A stretch of DNA of 64,000 nt from Malaya genurostris (Eukaryota; Arthropoda; Insecta; Diptera; Culicidae), in the NCBI RefSeq assembly GCF_030247185.1, contig NC_080572.1, positions 208,597,435 to 208,661,434 of the forward strand, in the 5' to 3' direction. Below the pieces are notes generated by a model. That model saw only the letters and a list, made by a program, of their open reading frames with translations. It ran no database searches and was not told the DNA's origin. The stretch's first letter is position 1. The number at the start of each line of letters is the position of its first letter. Below, piece after piece: positions 11,344 to 24,514 of the stretch. The position numbers and the translations under genes are program-made.

Positions 11344-11760
11344 CAAATAGGCCTGAAAAAAATATCTTTTAAATAAAAAAGCTAGTACCTATTAGATTAC
11401 CTTTTTGTGTCAGGGTACCATTTTTGCTTAAGTTTGTACTTATAACAAAGAGAATGCTGTGAAAAGCAATTTTATGCACATCTAAAACTTTACTGGTTTT
11501 TTATCTTTGTGTAATTGAATTATGTTTTTCATTAATATTCAAAATGATCTTTCTCATGACTGTATTTAATGAATGGGTAAATCGTAAGAAAATCTTAAAA
11601 AAAAACATCGAATATAATCCCAGAAGCGTAAAAATCGGTTTATAATTAGAAATTATATTTAAGTTTACTTAGTTTATTTAGTCTAATTCATAAGAAATCC
11701 CAACCAAGACAAAGTGGTCACAAAATGAAACACATGCAGTTACAAACAAACTAAATGTTT

Positions 11761-12130
11761 ATATTCTTCTTTTTATGCGATATTCACGTAACCAGAGACC
11801 ATTTTTGTAGAAACAGAAAATGAAAATTATAGAATGATAGTATTCCTTCTACCAGAGGAGTCGGGCTTAGGCATCTGAACAATGCGAATCCCCCAAGTCT
11901 CTGGTATGTCGGAAAGTAGTGATAAAGGTCTTTTACCATTTACTATCCGAACCGGCAAAAGAAAAGTTACTAGAAGTTGTCACTTTTTACTTGTGACTCT
12001 CCTTTTCCGTTTTATATATTCACATCCTTGCTCTCTCTTGAGTACTATCATTCTATAACTTTCATTTTCTGTTTCTACAAAAATGGTCTCTGGTTAGGTG
12101 AATATCGCATAAAAAGAAAAAAGAAATATT
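11761..12130. mobile_element. Foldback MITE with ~90-bp inverted arms
   Basis: The left arm 11761-11850 contains GCGATATTCACGTAACCAGA and continues through GACCATTTTTGTAGAAACAG. The right arm 12043-12130 is its near-exact reverse complement. The ~190-bp loop is unique here and has no coding. Outer ends taper into A/T-rich sequence, so the target duplication could not be fixed. Confidence 0.8.
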
Positions 12131-12189
12131 GACTTAGTCGTCAAAAAGAAAGAGTAAAAAGTTTATATTCTTCTCTACAAGCACAAAGA

Positions 12190-15100
12190 CTATGATAAGG
12201 CATACGAACAGAAAAACCTAGTCAAAGAAACACTTGCAGTGTAGCATAGAATTCGCTCAAACTTTAAAAAAGTTCTCCTAGTGACATATACCAAACAATT
12301 CAGCTCGAGGAACTGAGTTTCAGTTTTTTGACAATATCTGTCATAATTGACCTTGAAAACAGAATATGTTTTTATATTTAAATTCTGCACGGGAATAGGT
12401 ATTCAACAAGCCATAGATTGTTGAAATCCGTCCATTTCAACGGATTTTTTACGTACTTGACAAAAAAGCGATGTTTCGGAGCAAAGTGAAACACGATTTT
12501 CAATACTGTTTTATGCAATTGTTTCTTAGCACCTAAAAGACTATCCTCAGCACCCCTTTATATGACGTTTCGATTCTAGCACGGTTTGTTTTTGAAAACA
12601 TAATCGTTCGAATATAACACATGTTTTAGAAAGATGGTAGTATTTTCAAAATCGAAATAATTTCATATTTATATTGGTTTATACTGCTTGCAACAATAAT
12701 TGTTGGAAAAACACAACTTCTTACACCCTTTTGTGTGTGAAAAATAATTGATTTCTACAAACAGAAAATACAAATATGAACATGCTTTTATTTAAGTTTT
12801 CTGAATTTCATCAGGATCCGACTTCTGGTTTCGGAACGACAGAATGATATAGGCAATGAAATTAAAATAATGTCACTCTATTTGCTCATCAACGGCTGAA
12901 CCGATTTCGTCCATCCAATATTCAAATGGAAGATCTTGAGGTCACATGAAAACTGCCTCTTTTTTACCTTTTTTTAAATATATAAAAAATAGGTATAGAA
13001 TTCGCTCAAACTTTCGAAAAATTTTCCGAGGCCCGGAGGGCCGAATGTCATATACCAATCGATTCAGCTCGACGAACTGAGCAAATGTCTGTGTGTGTGT
13101 GTGTGTGTGTGTGTTGTCAACTAAGAGGTCGAGATCTCAGAGATGGCTGGACCGATTTTGATCAAACTAGTCGCAAATGAAAGGTCTCCCCGTCACCCAG
13201 AACGCTATTGAATGGTTTTGAGATCGGATGTTTACTTTTTGAGTTATACGAAGTTTTATGTCAAAATTTTTTTGACAGTATCTGTCACATTTGACCTTGA
13301 AAACAGAATATGTTTCCAGACTTAGATTTCGCTCGGTAATACCTATCCAACAAGCCATAGATTGTTAAAATCCGTCCATTTTTAACGGAGATATCGATAT
13401 TTTTGTGTAAGCCTTATTCCAGTAGAAGGAATTTTGAGCGCTGTATGAAAAAGCAATGCTTGGGAGCAACATGAAATACGATTTTTTATACTGTTACATA
13501 TAATTGTTTCTAAGTACCAAAAAGACTGTGTACAGCATCCTTTTTTATGACAATTTGCCTCGGACCAATTTTAGCACGGTTCATTTTTGGCAACATAATC
13601 TTTCGAATATGGCATATGTAAACCAGATGATACCAGCATTATCGAGTTGGAAGTAATTCCATAATTATATTCATTTAAACTATTTACAGCAATAAATGCT
13701 GGAAGAACATGACTTTCATATACCATACGACTCAGTTCATCGAGATCAGCAAATGCGTGTGTGCCAAATAATTTCACTCAATTTTCTCGGAGATGGTTAA
13801 ACCGTTTTCTACAAACTCAGATTCATATGAAAAGTCGTATACTCCCAAACAAGGTTCCTGAATTACGTTTGGATCCGACTTCTGATTGCGGAACCACAGG
13901 ATGATATGTGAAACGAAATTAAAATAATGCAATTAATTTTTCTCGTAGATGGCTGAACCGATCTAAGATTCTAATGAAATCTAAGAATCATCTATGATTC
14001 AAATGAGAGGTCTTAAAATCCAATAAAACCTCTTACTTTTTAGTCAGATTCGACTTCTGATTTAGAAAATGCAGGGTGATTAGTATAAAAATGTCCATTT
14101 CACATAAATTAATCAGGTGCAGATTTGGATAGTCGATTACCAAATAAATTTATATTAGTTTGAACGGTATTCGTTTTTAGATTCGGAATGTACCCCCAAA
14201 TTTTAATTCGCACTACAATTTCTCAAAGATGTCTACACACTCCTCAGGTGAATTTAACTGATTTCGGCTACACCGATTTTAGAATTCCGATTCCAGTATC
14301 GAATCGATTCTCAAAGCTCAATCATTTTCTCAAAAAAGACCAAATCGAACTTCAAAAACAAATATTACAGGACTTAAGGTCCCATACAAAATTGGTGAAT
14401 TTTATCCGATTCTGGAATTACAGATGATGAGTTTATAAATTTCATGTAAATTGTTTGGCGTAATAATTTATGGCCATTCGAATCATTTTGGGCTTGGCTA
14501 ATTCCTGAATACCGGCTCTGGAAGTACCATAAATAATGACGAAAAACTCTAAAGTGGAACTTACTTCGACATCTCATGGAATGTTCAATCGATTGTCACA
14601 CGCTAAGATTGAAATTCGATATGTTTTGCAGTTTCGGCATTACAGGGTAATGAGTGATTAAAATCTCAATTTGCCGTTTAAAACGACGATAATTAAAATA
14701 ATGTCATGAGAACTAAAACACCTAAGAATATCCATGCAAAAACACATGCGTATTGATAAAAAAAGGTATCATCTCACTGCTAGGTGGATTAATCACGTTT
14801 TTTTCATCAGATCCGACTTTCGGGTCAGGAAAGATACGGTGATTAGTGTATAAAATTTCACATACATTTATCAGGTTTACAGATTTTGAGAGTCGATTAT
14901 CAAATACACTTATTTCTGTTTTACCGGTATTCGGTTTTCAATCCCGGAATGTAAGCAAAAATTGTGTATGGAACGCACTACGATTTGTCTAAGATGTCAA
15001 CGATGATTTCGAATCTATTGAAATGGTTAACAATCAATTAGGCGAATTTAACTGACTTAACTGACCGATTTCCGAATTCCGTTTTCGAAAGTTTCGTGAA

Positions 15101-15233
15101 TAGAGAAGCTAAAAAAAAACCAAAATGAATTTATAAACAAAAATTGAAATTAAAATAAAGTTATGGTCCCATACAAAATTATTAAATTTTATCTGATTCC
15201 GACTTCCAATTTTTAAATTACAGGGTGACAATA
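12190..15233 (+). repeat. Family A cluster (longer A-prime type), forward
   Basis: At least two overlapping units are present. A new unit starts near 12960 with ATAAAAAATAGGTATAGAAT, followed by GAGGCCCGGAGGGCCGAATG and a short TG tract (about 13086-13115). Further phrases (GATGGCTGAACCGAT, GATTCGACTTCTGATT) repeat down to about 15230. A near twin of the unit lies at 46037-47640. No protein-coding frame is supported; frames such as 13571-13777 and 14188-14427 are repeat-internal. Confidence 0.75.
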
Positions 15234-16214
15234 GGGGAGAGTGTTCGGTTACCGGCACGCTTTTCTTTTAAGCCTCTAACTTCTAACTAAGCGCACAAGG
15301 TCCCCTAGCTAATAACTGAATATGAAACTAAGTTGATTCAATCGATTGAAAAAACTTTAATATCAATTTAGTAAAGTGATAAATTTTGGCCATTTCAAAA
15401 AAGGTATTCGGTTACCAGCACCCCAAGAAATTTCGTTAAAAATGGAAAAATATAAGTAAAGACTGCAAATATTCAAAGAAAAAACGGAATTTATTCTTTT
15501 CGGAGGCGTTTTGGACAAAAGTCTTCATTGTCTGATGATGATTTCGCCTTGGCTCTCTTGGCCAATGATTTGGATGGTGGCGCCTTTGGTGTTGATTTGG
15601 CCGGTCTTCCACCGGCTTTGCGGGATTGAATACGTTGCTGCAGTCGAATTTATTGGTTTCTTATCCACTGAGCAACATTTTTACTTATATGACGGAAGCC
15701 GTCAAGCTGTCCACGTGTTGAATATCACCAGAGATGCCAGGTAATACAATAAGTTTAGCTAACAAAAACAAAAACGTCTATAATTTTTGACGAATGTCTG
15801 CAAAAAATCGACGTTTCAAAAGTCTGTAAGAAGTCTTTAGACGAAAAAAGGTTTACATGTTAACTAAGAAAATTGATAATTAACAGTCAGATTTTTGCGA
15901 TTTGTCGAAAAAAAATGAGGTGCCGGTAACCGAAATCGGTAAACATTTTGAAAATGACGAAAAAAATTTTTTTCAATTAATGATACTATAAAAAAGTCAT
16001 AAAAAGCTTTTGTATTGATTTTCACGCAATTTGAATTGGTTTTAAGCGCAGCAAAAAGTGCAAGCGTCTATTTGCTTTGGTATTCGGCACAAAAAGAACG
16101 TGCTGTTATTACACACACACATGACATTTGTCGAAATGACGCTATCTGCTGCCTGTCTAAAGTTACGGTGGGGTGCCGGCAACCGAACATTGCCGGCAAC
16201 CGATCATCTTCCCC
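15234..16214. mobile_element. TA-flanked DNA element C, copy 1
   Basis: The element starts GGGGAGAGTGTTCGGTTACC and ends with GGCAACCGATCATCTTCCCC. The ends are imperfect inverted copies, and a second GTTCGG-type motif lies just inside the right end. TA flanks it at 15232-15233 and 16215-16216. A second copy starts at 35401. It carries a conserved 53-codon terminal coding remnant on the minus strand (15491-15649). TA duplication with a short basic C-terminal tail suggests a Tc1/mariner/pogo-type element, by inference. Confidence 0.75.
15491..15649 (-). pseudogene. Conserved basic C-terminal coding remnant of element C
   Basis: This 53-codon frame ends in TAA and contains KAGGRPAKSTPK, an AT-hook-like GGRP core followed by Lys/Ala/Ser runs. 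It ends SSSDNEDFCPKRLRKE. The second element C copy (35691-35849) has exactly the same length and stop, with only conservative or few changes (four seen). A frame kept in two diverged non-autonomous copies implies descent from the C-terminal exon of the parental transposase. A stop codon immediately precedes the first codon in both copies, so this is a fragment. Confidence 0.55.
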
Positions 16215-16216
16215 TA

Positions 16217-17390
16217 CTAAAAAGTCTTCAAAGTTGGGCACAAAACTAATTTAGTTTATTCGTCATATATAGACATACGAACTATTTTTGGTTACACTGG
16301 TCTTAAAATACTGTTTCTAGAAGCATAATAAATAATGACCAAAACTTCTTAAACAGGAACTCACTTCCACATATCATGAAATGCTGAATCGATTGTCACA
16401 TGTTTAGATCGAAAAAAATAATTTTAAGGTTTCATAAAATTTCTATCTTCGATTGTCTTACAGTTCCAAAATTGTAATTACAAGTCATTTAAATTTTACG
16501 TTTGGTTTCACCCATTAGGATCTGCACAGCGTTTTTGGGTTACCTGTCTTTTCCCACTCTTTAACAACTCTGTCTTACTTCACTGCATACTACTCCTGAA
16601 CCGCTTTACCCTTATGGCACGACACCAAATCCCGTTAAATCAACACAGAGCTTAGGTACTTTTGGAAAAAAACATATCTAAAAGATCCCATGAAAAGATG
16701 ATGTGGCTGAACAAACTTTTGTTGAAAACTTGTGAATTCCTTAAATAAGAAGTGGGACCTAAGTTGGTTTAGTCATCTCTGAGAAATTTATGTACACTTC
16801 AGTGTCTTTTCATTTTATCTGCCTGCTTTCGGTGTACCTGGAATCGGAAATTGGAAACCCTTTAGTCAAAGAGAATTTATTGGTCATCAACTGACAAGAC
16901 CTGTGAGCTAGAAAAATTTACTGACTTTTTTGAGAAATTTGCTCCTTTTTCTGTCCACTTATATGAAAACACGTTATCACAAATGAAATGATTATGAATG
17001 GAACCGGAATCCAGATCCGGAATTAATTTAACGTCAATTCCTGAGTAAATATGAGCTATCAAATTTGTTCAGCCATTTCTGAGAAAAGTGAAGTTAAAAG
17101 TGTCCCTTTTAATTTAGTTTTTTGCACATATCACCCTGATATTCCGTAAGCATAATTCATATCTAAATAAAATTGAATAGCAGACCATGTGACTGCGATA
17201 ATTCTCATTGGAATTGCAGTTTTTGTAAATCGGTTCTGACATCAACGAGGAATTGTGACTCATACACACTCACATTTGCTAATCTCGACGAACTGAGTCG
17301 AACGGCATATGACACTTGATCCTCTTCAATTATAAAGTTAGATTTCACGGTAATCACATAGCCGGTCTATAGGAGAAACGTAAGTAAAAA
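16217..17390. repeat. Family A sequence, forward then reverse
   Basis: After element C the forward repeat resumes to about 16450. From about 16680 to 17390 family A phrases occur in reverse, including CTCGACGAACTGAGTCGAAC near 17284 and the reverse start hairpin region near 17370. No gene is present. Confidence 0.6.
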
Positions 17391-18600
17391 TCGCAACATA
17401 ATCATCATGATATGATTACCACACCCATCCTCATAAAAAAATCATATAAAAATAAACCTAGAACACATGTGCGGTTAGAAATTAATTAAATGAGTTCCCT
17501 TCGACTAGTGATTACACACAACACCAGTAGATGTTAATTGAAAGTTTCCAGCCAATGCTTGTATACAGTTGTTAATCTTGTAATGAGCTATATCAGTGCC
17601 ACCGGTATGCTTCTAATTTACTATTTCTATTCAAATTGATTTTTATTTCGTTTACCTCACTCTTTCGAATAGTTGTTGGTGTCCAAATGATTTGGAACAA
17701 ATTAAACGCTTGTTTGTAATTTCATGAAAAAAGAATACTTCCAACAGATAGAAAAATAAATCGTAGGAATTTGATCCTTATTACCAAACGGAACTCAATA
17801 ACGCTGACAATCAGTTTCCTCGAGCCACCCTGATGATCCTGACACCAACAATCAAGCGCCGGCTAACAAAGCGGTGAACATGTTGATACAGTGTACCGTG
17901 TCGTCATAAACGTCGTTCATTGGTTACTTTTCGCGTGTACGCTGCATCTTAGTAGCAAGTTTTTCAACTCGTGTGCCGCAAGCTAGTAGAGAAAAAAAAT
18001 ACACCGCAACTTTAGTTCAGTGTACAGCCGGCGGTTGGTTAGGAAAGAGAGAGATACTTCGCCATAAAGTTTGCATTCAATCAAGCCACCACCGCCATTC
18101 AATTCAAGCTCGCCAACCAATGATGCGCCTATAGGTATGTACGGGATACAGTAGTGTAGTGCCATAACCTGGGCCCGTGGATCTTGATAGGGGTCGTTTT
18201 GATACTTTTTATGACTGTTCTCTGCAGCATCAGAGCTTTTGTTGGTGGTACACGCGCTACCCGGGTGTTCCGAGGACTTGTTTTTTTTATAGCTATTCGC
18301 ACCTATTTTTTCTCGTTCAACTCCGGCGGTACCGGCGTTCGATATCTTTCGCTCTCGGACCGTGGTGTACAGTGCTGCCTACCCCGACTGCAGTTAGTGA
18401 GTCGGTAATGGGTCTCGATGCGGCACAACAATAATGGCGGTACCTCCGGGCGTCTTTTTGTAATATCATCCCCACCCACATCCTGTCTAATATCGGCCGA
18501 TAGATTAGCATAAAAAAAACAGCAATATTCTTAGCAGTAGTTTGTTTCTACGGACGTCGAAGGTCGGGACTACCATCACGGTTGCTTGGCTGGGCTCTAC
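17391..18600. other. No gene; GC-richer segment 17880-18600
   Basis: The segment 17880-18600 has higher GC than its surroundings and open frames on both strands (18177-18434, 18184-18408, 18317-18511). The plus frames begin with GTG or TTG rather than ATG and show no domain. It could be a promoter-proximal or 5' UTR region of a gene outside the window, but no splice-supported exon was found. Confidence 0.35.
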
Positions 18601-19853
18601 ATTTGCTGCAAAATATTCGTATTGATTAGAGCAATGTGGAAAGCAAAAACTCATCTGATGTTACCTTAAGCAGACTTATGCTGATTTACGATATGGCGCA
18701 TTGGAATTGATTTTTTTCCCTTGCCGTCGTTATTTTGCGATCTGATTGTGACGGCTGCTGGTGGCAGATAAGTCGACTGCTGCTGGCAGCAGACTTTCTA
18801 TCAGGTGTTGCAAAACTCACTTTCTTTGAACATTTTTTCTCAAGAAAAATAATATAATGCTTGTACTGCTCATAAGAAAATTATAACTGTGACAATTTGA
18901 TTTCAGAAGTGCCTTTAAAATAATGGAAATTTATTGCATAGTGATCGAAGAAGCACTATGCGTGCATCTATAAGGATGCACGGTTAAAAATGTATTACCG
19001 GTACCATGAACAAGAAATCACGAAAATCATGAAACATGTCTTCCGGTGATATCATGTCTATTAGTGATGATTTTATGAACAAAATGATTCATAATAATTG
19101 TATCCGTGTGAAAGCGGCGAGTAAAAATCACGTCCAAGGTATGTAAATCTCAACCAGTCATGCCGTAAAATACAGTTGATAGACAGATAAATGAGTCTTC
19201 CTAAGAGTTGTCAAGCTAATTGTTGCGCCCAATTCTTCGACTAAGTTTTTCAAAACAAGCTATCATTTAAATCATTTAGGGGTTAGCCAAATTGTGTGCT
19301 AGGGCACATAACCGTTTTTATTATTTTTACGTTTCGTCTTTAACTCATCAGTGCAGAGCAGTTCAAATTGAACTGCTTAGTGCTAACTTCGTTGCAAAAC
19401 AAAAAGTGTTCTGTAAATAGCAGAAACTGTACGTCTGCTTAGCGGTTCAAATTGAACTGCCGAGTTTAGCACTAAGTTGATTGTTTTTTTCGTCAAAAAC
19501 TAGTCAACCTTCGAAAGGTCAATGTTCAACAGATGCCAGATCGACAAATATTTATCCAATACAGTTAGGAAATAAGGAATATTTGGAGCGAAATCTGAGA
19601 GGGTGATATTTTTTTAACAAATTTAAATTAGTGCTCATATTGCTTTACAACAAAATTGAAAAAGTCTTATGACTCTCAAACACTAAAACGTAGTAACATA
19701 CCACCTTCACAAAAATGTTGGTTTCAAATGAGCTCTAAGAGTGTCTCATACATCATTTTTTCGAAAAAAAGATAAGTAAGAAAACTGCAGATTTTCAATT
19801 TGAAGTAATTTATTCCCAAAAAGGCTGATTCGATTAATTTGAATGAGTGGAAG
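18601..19853. other. No gene; paired 19-bp palindromes
   Basis: No coding region. A perfect 19-nt palindrome GCAGTTCAAATTGAACTGC lies at 19358-19376 and a near copy GCGGTTCAAATTGAACTGC at 19442-19460. The rest is AT-rich sequence without recognisable element ends. Confidence 0.5.
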
Positions 19854-20133
19854 CAGGCCCGTACTCAGGATTTCGTTTCGGGAGGGGCCCAAAGATAAAA
19901 AAATGCTACTGAAGATCGCTTATGTAGCTAATTCTCTATGTGCCTTTTATGGGTGTTTTTAACAGACACTTCAAACTTTTCCACTGAAACTGCTATTGTA
20001 TTACATTTCTCTACCTTTACTGTCGTGTTGTTTCTGTAACAAATGTCTGAGACCTTCTAAATAATTATATATCTGCTTTTGATTTCGAGAGGGGCCAGGG
20101 CCTCTCGGGCCTCCCCCTCTGGGTACGTGACTG
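19854..20133. mobile_element. hAT-like MITE, 280 bp
   Basis: The left end CAGGCCCGTACTCAG and the right end, read in reverse, CAGTCACGTACCCAG are imperfect inverted repeats. They are flanked by an exact 8-bp direct repeat AGTGGAAG at 19846-19853 and 20134-20141. GC-rich subterminal tracts (GGGAGGGGCC and GGGGCCAGGGCC) also pair. CAG ends plus an 8-bp duplication identify a hAT-type MITE. Confidence 0.85.
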
Positions 20134-20589
20134 AGTGGAAGTATAAAACATAGTGTAATACTGCTTTTTATTTGAAGCAAATTTGCTTAAGATGGCTTTT
20201 TAGGCAAATTTGCTCTAGAATTAACTACAACTTTACTGTAAAGTGCGATAATTTTTAATTTCAAATAAGAAAGTTAGGAGCTCAAATCCCTCTCCCGGAA
20301 ATTAAAAAAATTAAACAAAGCATACTTTGTTTTCCCAAGATTTATTCAGACTGTGTTTTGAAAAGGGCTAAACATTTTTACCCTTTTTTTTCAAAAAGCT
20401 TTTGTCGAAAACATGTCCGTTAAACACCGTATGATGAGCAGGAATCGCTAAGTTTTTCAAACGGGGTCCTCGAGATTGAATAAGTTTTTCATAGGGTACA
20501 ACAGGGTTTGCTGACCTGTTAGGAAAACACAGGAGCGATATGCATAAAATCCGTTTAGAGTACATTCCAATTTGACTTCAAATTTTTAA

Positions 20590-21480
20590 GATCGATTTTT
20601 TTTCAGTGTAAAATTCGATTAGTAATATTTTCAGTAAATTCTTTCGAAAATTAGACTTATTTTGGAAAAATCACCAGCACAACAGTTTTATGTGGAATTT
20701 GTCATTTTTCTACTCTAGTTAATCGCAAAATTTATAAAAAACGTCTAGTCCGTTTCAAAAATAGACTAGATCAATTTTAGACAAATAAAGTAAGCAAAGT
20801 GTTGTCAACACCGAGTACGATTTTGCGCGAAACTCGTCTATTCGAATCTGACACTGTAAAAAAACGGTTTTTAAAATTAAAAATCCACCTACAAAAAAAA
20901 CACCAAGGTCTCAAGGTAAATTATTATGTTCCCTCCCAACTATCCATGTATTGTAAGGCGGGAAGTTTTAGGAAAACAGTGATTCTAACAAAAACTTTTT
21001 CTTCTCCATTACTGATACTTTTTGCAAATATCGGGTAATCAGTATTCTGTGACACTTCCTCTCAAATTGAGATTCATTAATTTTTTGTATGAAAAGGATT
21101 TTCATTTTAGTTTATAAAATAAAAGACAATTTAATTTTTTTATCAAAACAACAATTTTTTTTTTTGTAAATTGATTTAAAATTTTAAGGTCAATGTTTTT
21201 TTCAGTGTAGTACTCGATATGGAAGTTTTTGCAGTAATTATATTGAAGCATTTAACTGATTTTGTGAAAATAAATAATACAATATTTATTTTGTAGGTTT
21301 TGTCAATTTTCGTCAACTATTTGAATTAAAATGATTAAAAAAGTTTAGCCCTTTTTAAAGACATTCTAGATCAATTTTGGAAAAAGAAAGTATACTATGC
21401 GATATTTTAAGACAAAGTCTACATGTCCAATGATCAGAAAGTTTCATTCAAATCGGAGAAAATTTTCCCAACTGCGAATG
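20590..21480 (+). repeat. Repeat B, two tandem-like units
   Basis: Two related segments, about 20600-20800 and 21200-21400, share TTTTTTTCAGTGTA, a TTTTGTCAATTTTC-type stretch and ACATTCTAGATCAATTTTGG, about 600 bp apart. A third, older copy is at about 240-460. There are no terminal repeats and no coding; the short plus frame 20799-21038 is not supported. Confidence 0.5.
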
Positions 21481-21589
21481 TGATTTTTTTCCTCCGGAAA
21501 ATTTTTCTGGGTACGCCCCTGGAGATGAATGTAAAATTTTTTATTCAACGTAGCAATGAAAGAACTTAAGAACTCTTCGGGATGTTGCT

Positions 21590-22200
21590 AAAAATTATCT
21601 CAATACGTTGACCTTATTAGATGATGGCCAATCGAACTGACCTGGGCTATTCCGGTGTCCAGTTTTCGGTTCCGGAAATAGTGATCGAATATTCTCCAAC
21701 GAAGCCCACATCGATTTTTCAGAAATGACTGAACAGATTTGCATAAAATTAGATTCAAATGAAAGGTACCGTGGTCCCATACAAAACTCTTGAATTTTAC
21801 CCGGATCTGACTTTCGAGTTAGGAGTCACAAGGTGATGAGTGTTTAAACTTTCACACCGTCGTTCGGCTTGACGATGCAAAAAAAACGTAAGAAATTATC
21901 CATATCGGACTCGGAACTTATCCAATTTATGAATCATTCCAGTTCCAGAAATACCGAACAGAAGTAGTCAAAATCCCCTGTATGGAAATCGAATATAAAT
22001 TTACCTAAAGTCTTATGGTTCTTAAAATTTTCTAAATAATTTTTGAAACTACCTTCCGATTCCCGAATTGCGCCGGTATGAGTGTTTGAAATTTTGAACT
22101 GTTGCTGGGAATGGCTTTGAAATAAAACGTAAAAAATCTTCTAAATTGGGCTCAAATCTAATACCATTTGTAGTTCGTTTTAGTTGAAATTATACGAATT
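21590..22200 (+). repeat. Family A fragment, forward
   Basis: The phrases GAACAGATTTGCATAAAATT, TGGTCCCATACAAAACTC and CCCGGATCTGACTTTCG follow the family A order, diverged. No coding region is supported. Confidence 0.6.
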
Positions 22201-24514
22201 GACTTTGAAATTGAAATTATCTGAAATAGTGGGATTTGCTTTGTTTCATTCAGAGATCTTAACCGATACGAGAAGTGTTTCAATTTATATTTTCTTGTTG
22301 ATGTCCAAACAAGCCTTTTTGTTTTCTTTCACAGCTGAAGAGAGCTTTGAGTTTGGTGAGCTATCCTGTCACTTCGTAGATAAAATACAAACGAGCCACA
22401 TTATAACAATAATTTTTCATGTGTTAATCTGGTTTTAATATACCTAAGTCCTATAGTAATTTTTATTTGTTTTGTGTTTACTGTTTACAAGATTGTGGTT
22501 TTTGCATCCATCTGAGAATGGCATGTAAAATGATCATGTGGGCATTTCCCCACTCTATCGGTGCATTTTTACATATGTCAATGGCCCGAATAGCCAATAA
22601 ATAAGTAAATAGCCAAATAATCATACCACAGTACTATGTATGAATATGTATATGAGACATGACATACATTTTGTAATTACTATTCTGGCGACAAAAACTT
22701 TTAATAAAATGCTAAATGAAAATGATAAATGAAATCTAATTTTGAATCATTTTAATTTCAATATCTCGACGAAAGAATGCTTCTGTCGCATATTCGAGAG
22801 CTAGCTTTCGCTTTTTCATCACGTGATCATTTGTGCTTCAAGCTATACCAAAAATCCCCACTGGAACTGCTCCGAGTGTGTTCAAACTGCAATGACAAAC
22901 ATCCGGATTATCTGTGGCTCCGATTGATCCGCTCTTCGAAGTCTATTGCCCTACCAAAACTGTATTGGCAGGTTCGTTTACGTAACAGCTGACCAACATT
23001 CGGGCCCTCAAGAGTCTCCAGCTTGGACGTCATTGGCAGAAATCAGTCATTAGTGCTCAATCGGCTTCGAGAGACTTCCGCATGTTTGTGCCGGTCCGTT
23101 TTGGGTACCATAAATTATTACCGAATTCGTTCGTGCTCACAAACCGCGCGTTTCGCGTAACAATAACAGCGGGTTCCGTTTTTTTTCCTGTGGGCTGAGT
23201 GGTACCATCTCAATTCACTCCACGATGCTTTCACCATTCAACGGCTCACCCTCTGCCATGAACGTCGTCGGTAGAGGAGGAATTTTGGTGAGATTGCCAT
23301 TGATAAATCGATGAAATGACGTCTCAAAGCCACCAGCCAACACGGGCTGTGAGTCCAGGCCCAGGGAATTTTTGAATTGGCCGTGCTTGTCTAAGCCTCG
23401 ATGGTAACGCGCATCAAGCGAAAAAAAAAGGTGAAAGAGCAGTGAACCCTAACGAAGATACGGCGTGTGTCTGTTGGGTAGTCGAAATGGTAGCATCGAG
23501 TTGTTGTCCTAGACCGTTGCGTCCGGTTGTGGCGAGACGAAGTTGATGACATGTGTTACATAATGCCATTAATTTAGCAAGTTTATGGCTGGTAGTTGAA
23601 GAAGCTTGGTTGTCAGCCGTTCGAGAGGCGTTTCGAAAGTAGGTAGCATATATATTAACGCGAAAAGTTCAATTTTATTCTTCAACTCAATATTGTTTAG
23701 AGCAAGCTGTCGTGAAAGCAATTTTGCAAACTTGGAATTTCAAGAAACAGTTTATTTTTGTTATCTTTAGATCTAGTTATTTAATGAATCGTTGATAGGT
23801 TACACTCTCACATATGGACCTTGATGGGACTTGTTGGACAGGAATGTTGTAGAAATTGTCCGGGAGTGGTCAATGCTCATAAGTACGCAAAGTGTGAATA
23901 TTTATCAGGAAAGATGACATTGTCTTGATCGTACTCCCGCGATTACGAAAATTACCGATTTTACCGACTTTTTTCTGCAATTCGTCAACTTTCTTACAAA
24001 CTGCCTCGACATGTATTTTACAGCAGATGCTTGGTTGAAAGTGAGTCCTTTATCTAGCAAACAAAAAAACTCTTCGATTGAATTTTACTAACAGATGATT
24101 TCTCACATAAAGCATAATCTGAAAAGTCCTCTAAATCACAACGAAAGAAATATGCAACAATGGCCGCACTCTTATGTGACGGTCTGCAGATTTTGAATAA
24201 CTGAATTTGTACTGGACGATGCATCAAAAAACTTTCTGTTTTGACTGGGGAACGATCATCAGAAAGTCTCCTCAGGTAGAAATTAATTCATGGAAAATGT
24301 TCAATGTATGAACGATCAAGTTTAACACATTTTTGGCCTATCAACGCTTTGACAGATATGAAATTATTATTATTATTATATCGTTTATTTATACCCGGTT
24401 TTAACCTAGTTACGATCGTTCACCGGGAGATATGAAATCTTTTTCAAGGGCTCCTAATAAATAATTAATAGCAAATTAAAATCTTTGTATTACATTCCTG
24501 TTGTTAACTTTTTT
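22201..24514. other. No gene seen; short ATT tract
   Basis: The interval holds no supported exon. Frames at 22184-22438 and 22777-22992 have no domain. A GC-richer part at 22980-23560 shows no coding signature I can defend. An (ATT)n tract lies at about 24363-24379. This could be intronic or intergenic sequence of a flanking gene. Confidence 0.45.

Larger units (their letters stand above)
9053..11376 (+). mobile_element. Non-LTR retroelement carrying only ORF1
   Basis: A 12-bp direct repeat AAAAGCTAGTAC occurs at 9041-9052 and 11377-11388. Between them lie a 110-bp leader, an ORF1 (9163-10146) and a short tail CGGCCACGTAAAGCTTGTAC that leads, after a nested DNA element, into an A-rich end. 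No reverse transcriptase or endonuclease coding is present. Without the nested 1172-bp element the unit is only about 1.15 kb, so it is either an internal-deletion derivative or a non-autonomous ORF1-only element. A 5'-truncated copy with the same 3' end lies at 29475-29765, which shows that this short form ends in poly(A) after an AATAAA. Confidence 0.8.

Noticed and set aside
18177..18434. Possible secreted protein starting MIGVVLILFMTVLCS
   Set aside because: The start codons are TTG or GTG, not ATG, and the frames overlap others on both strands; no domain.
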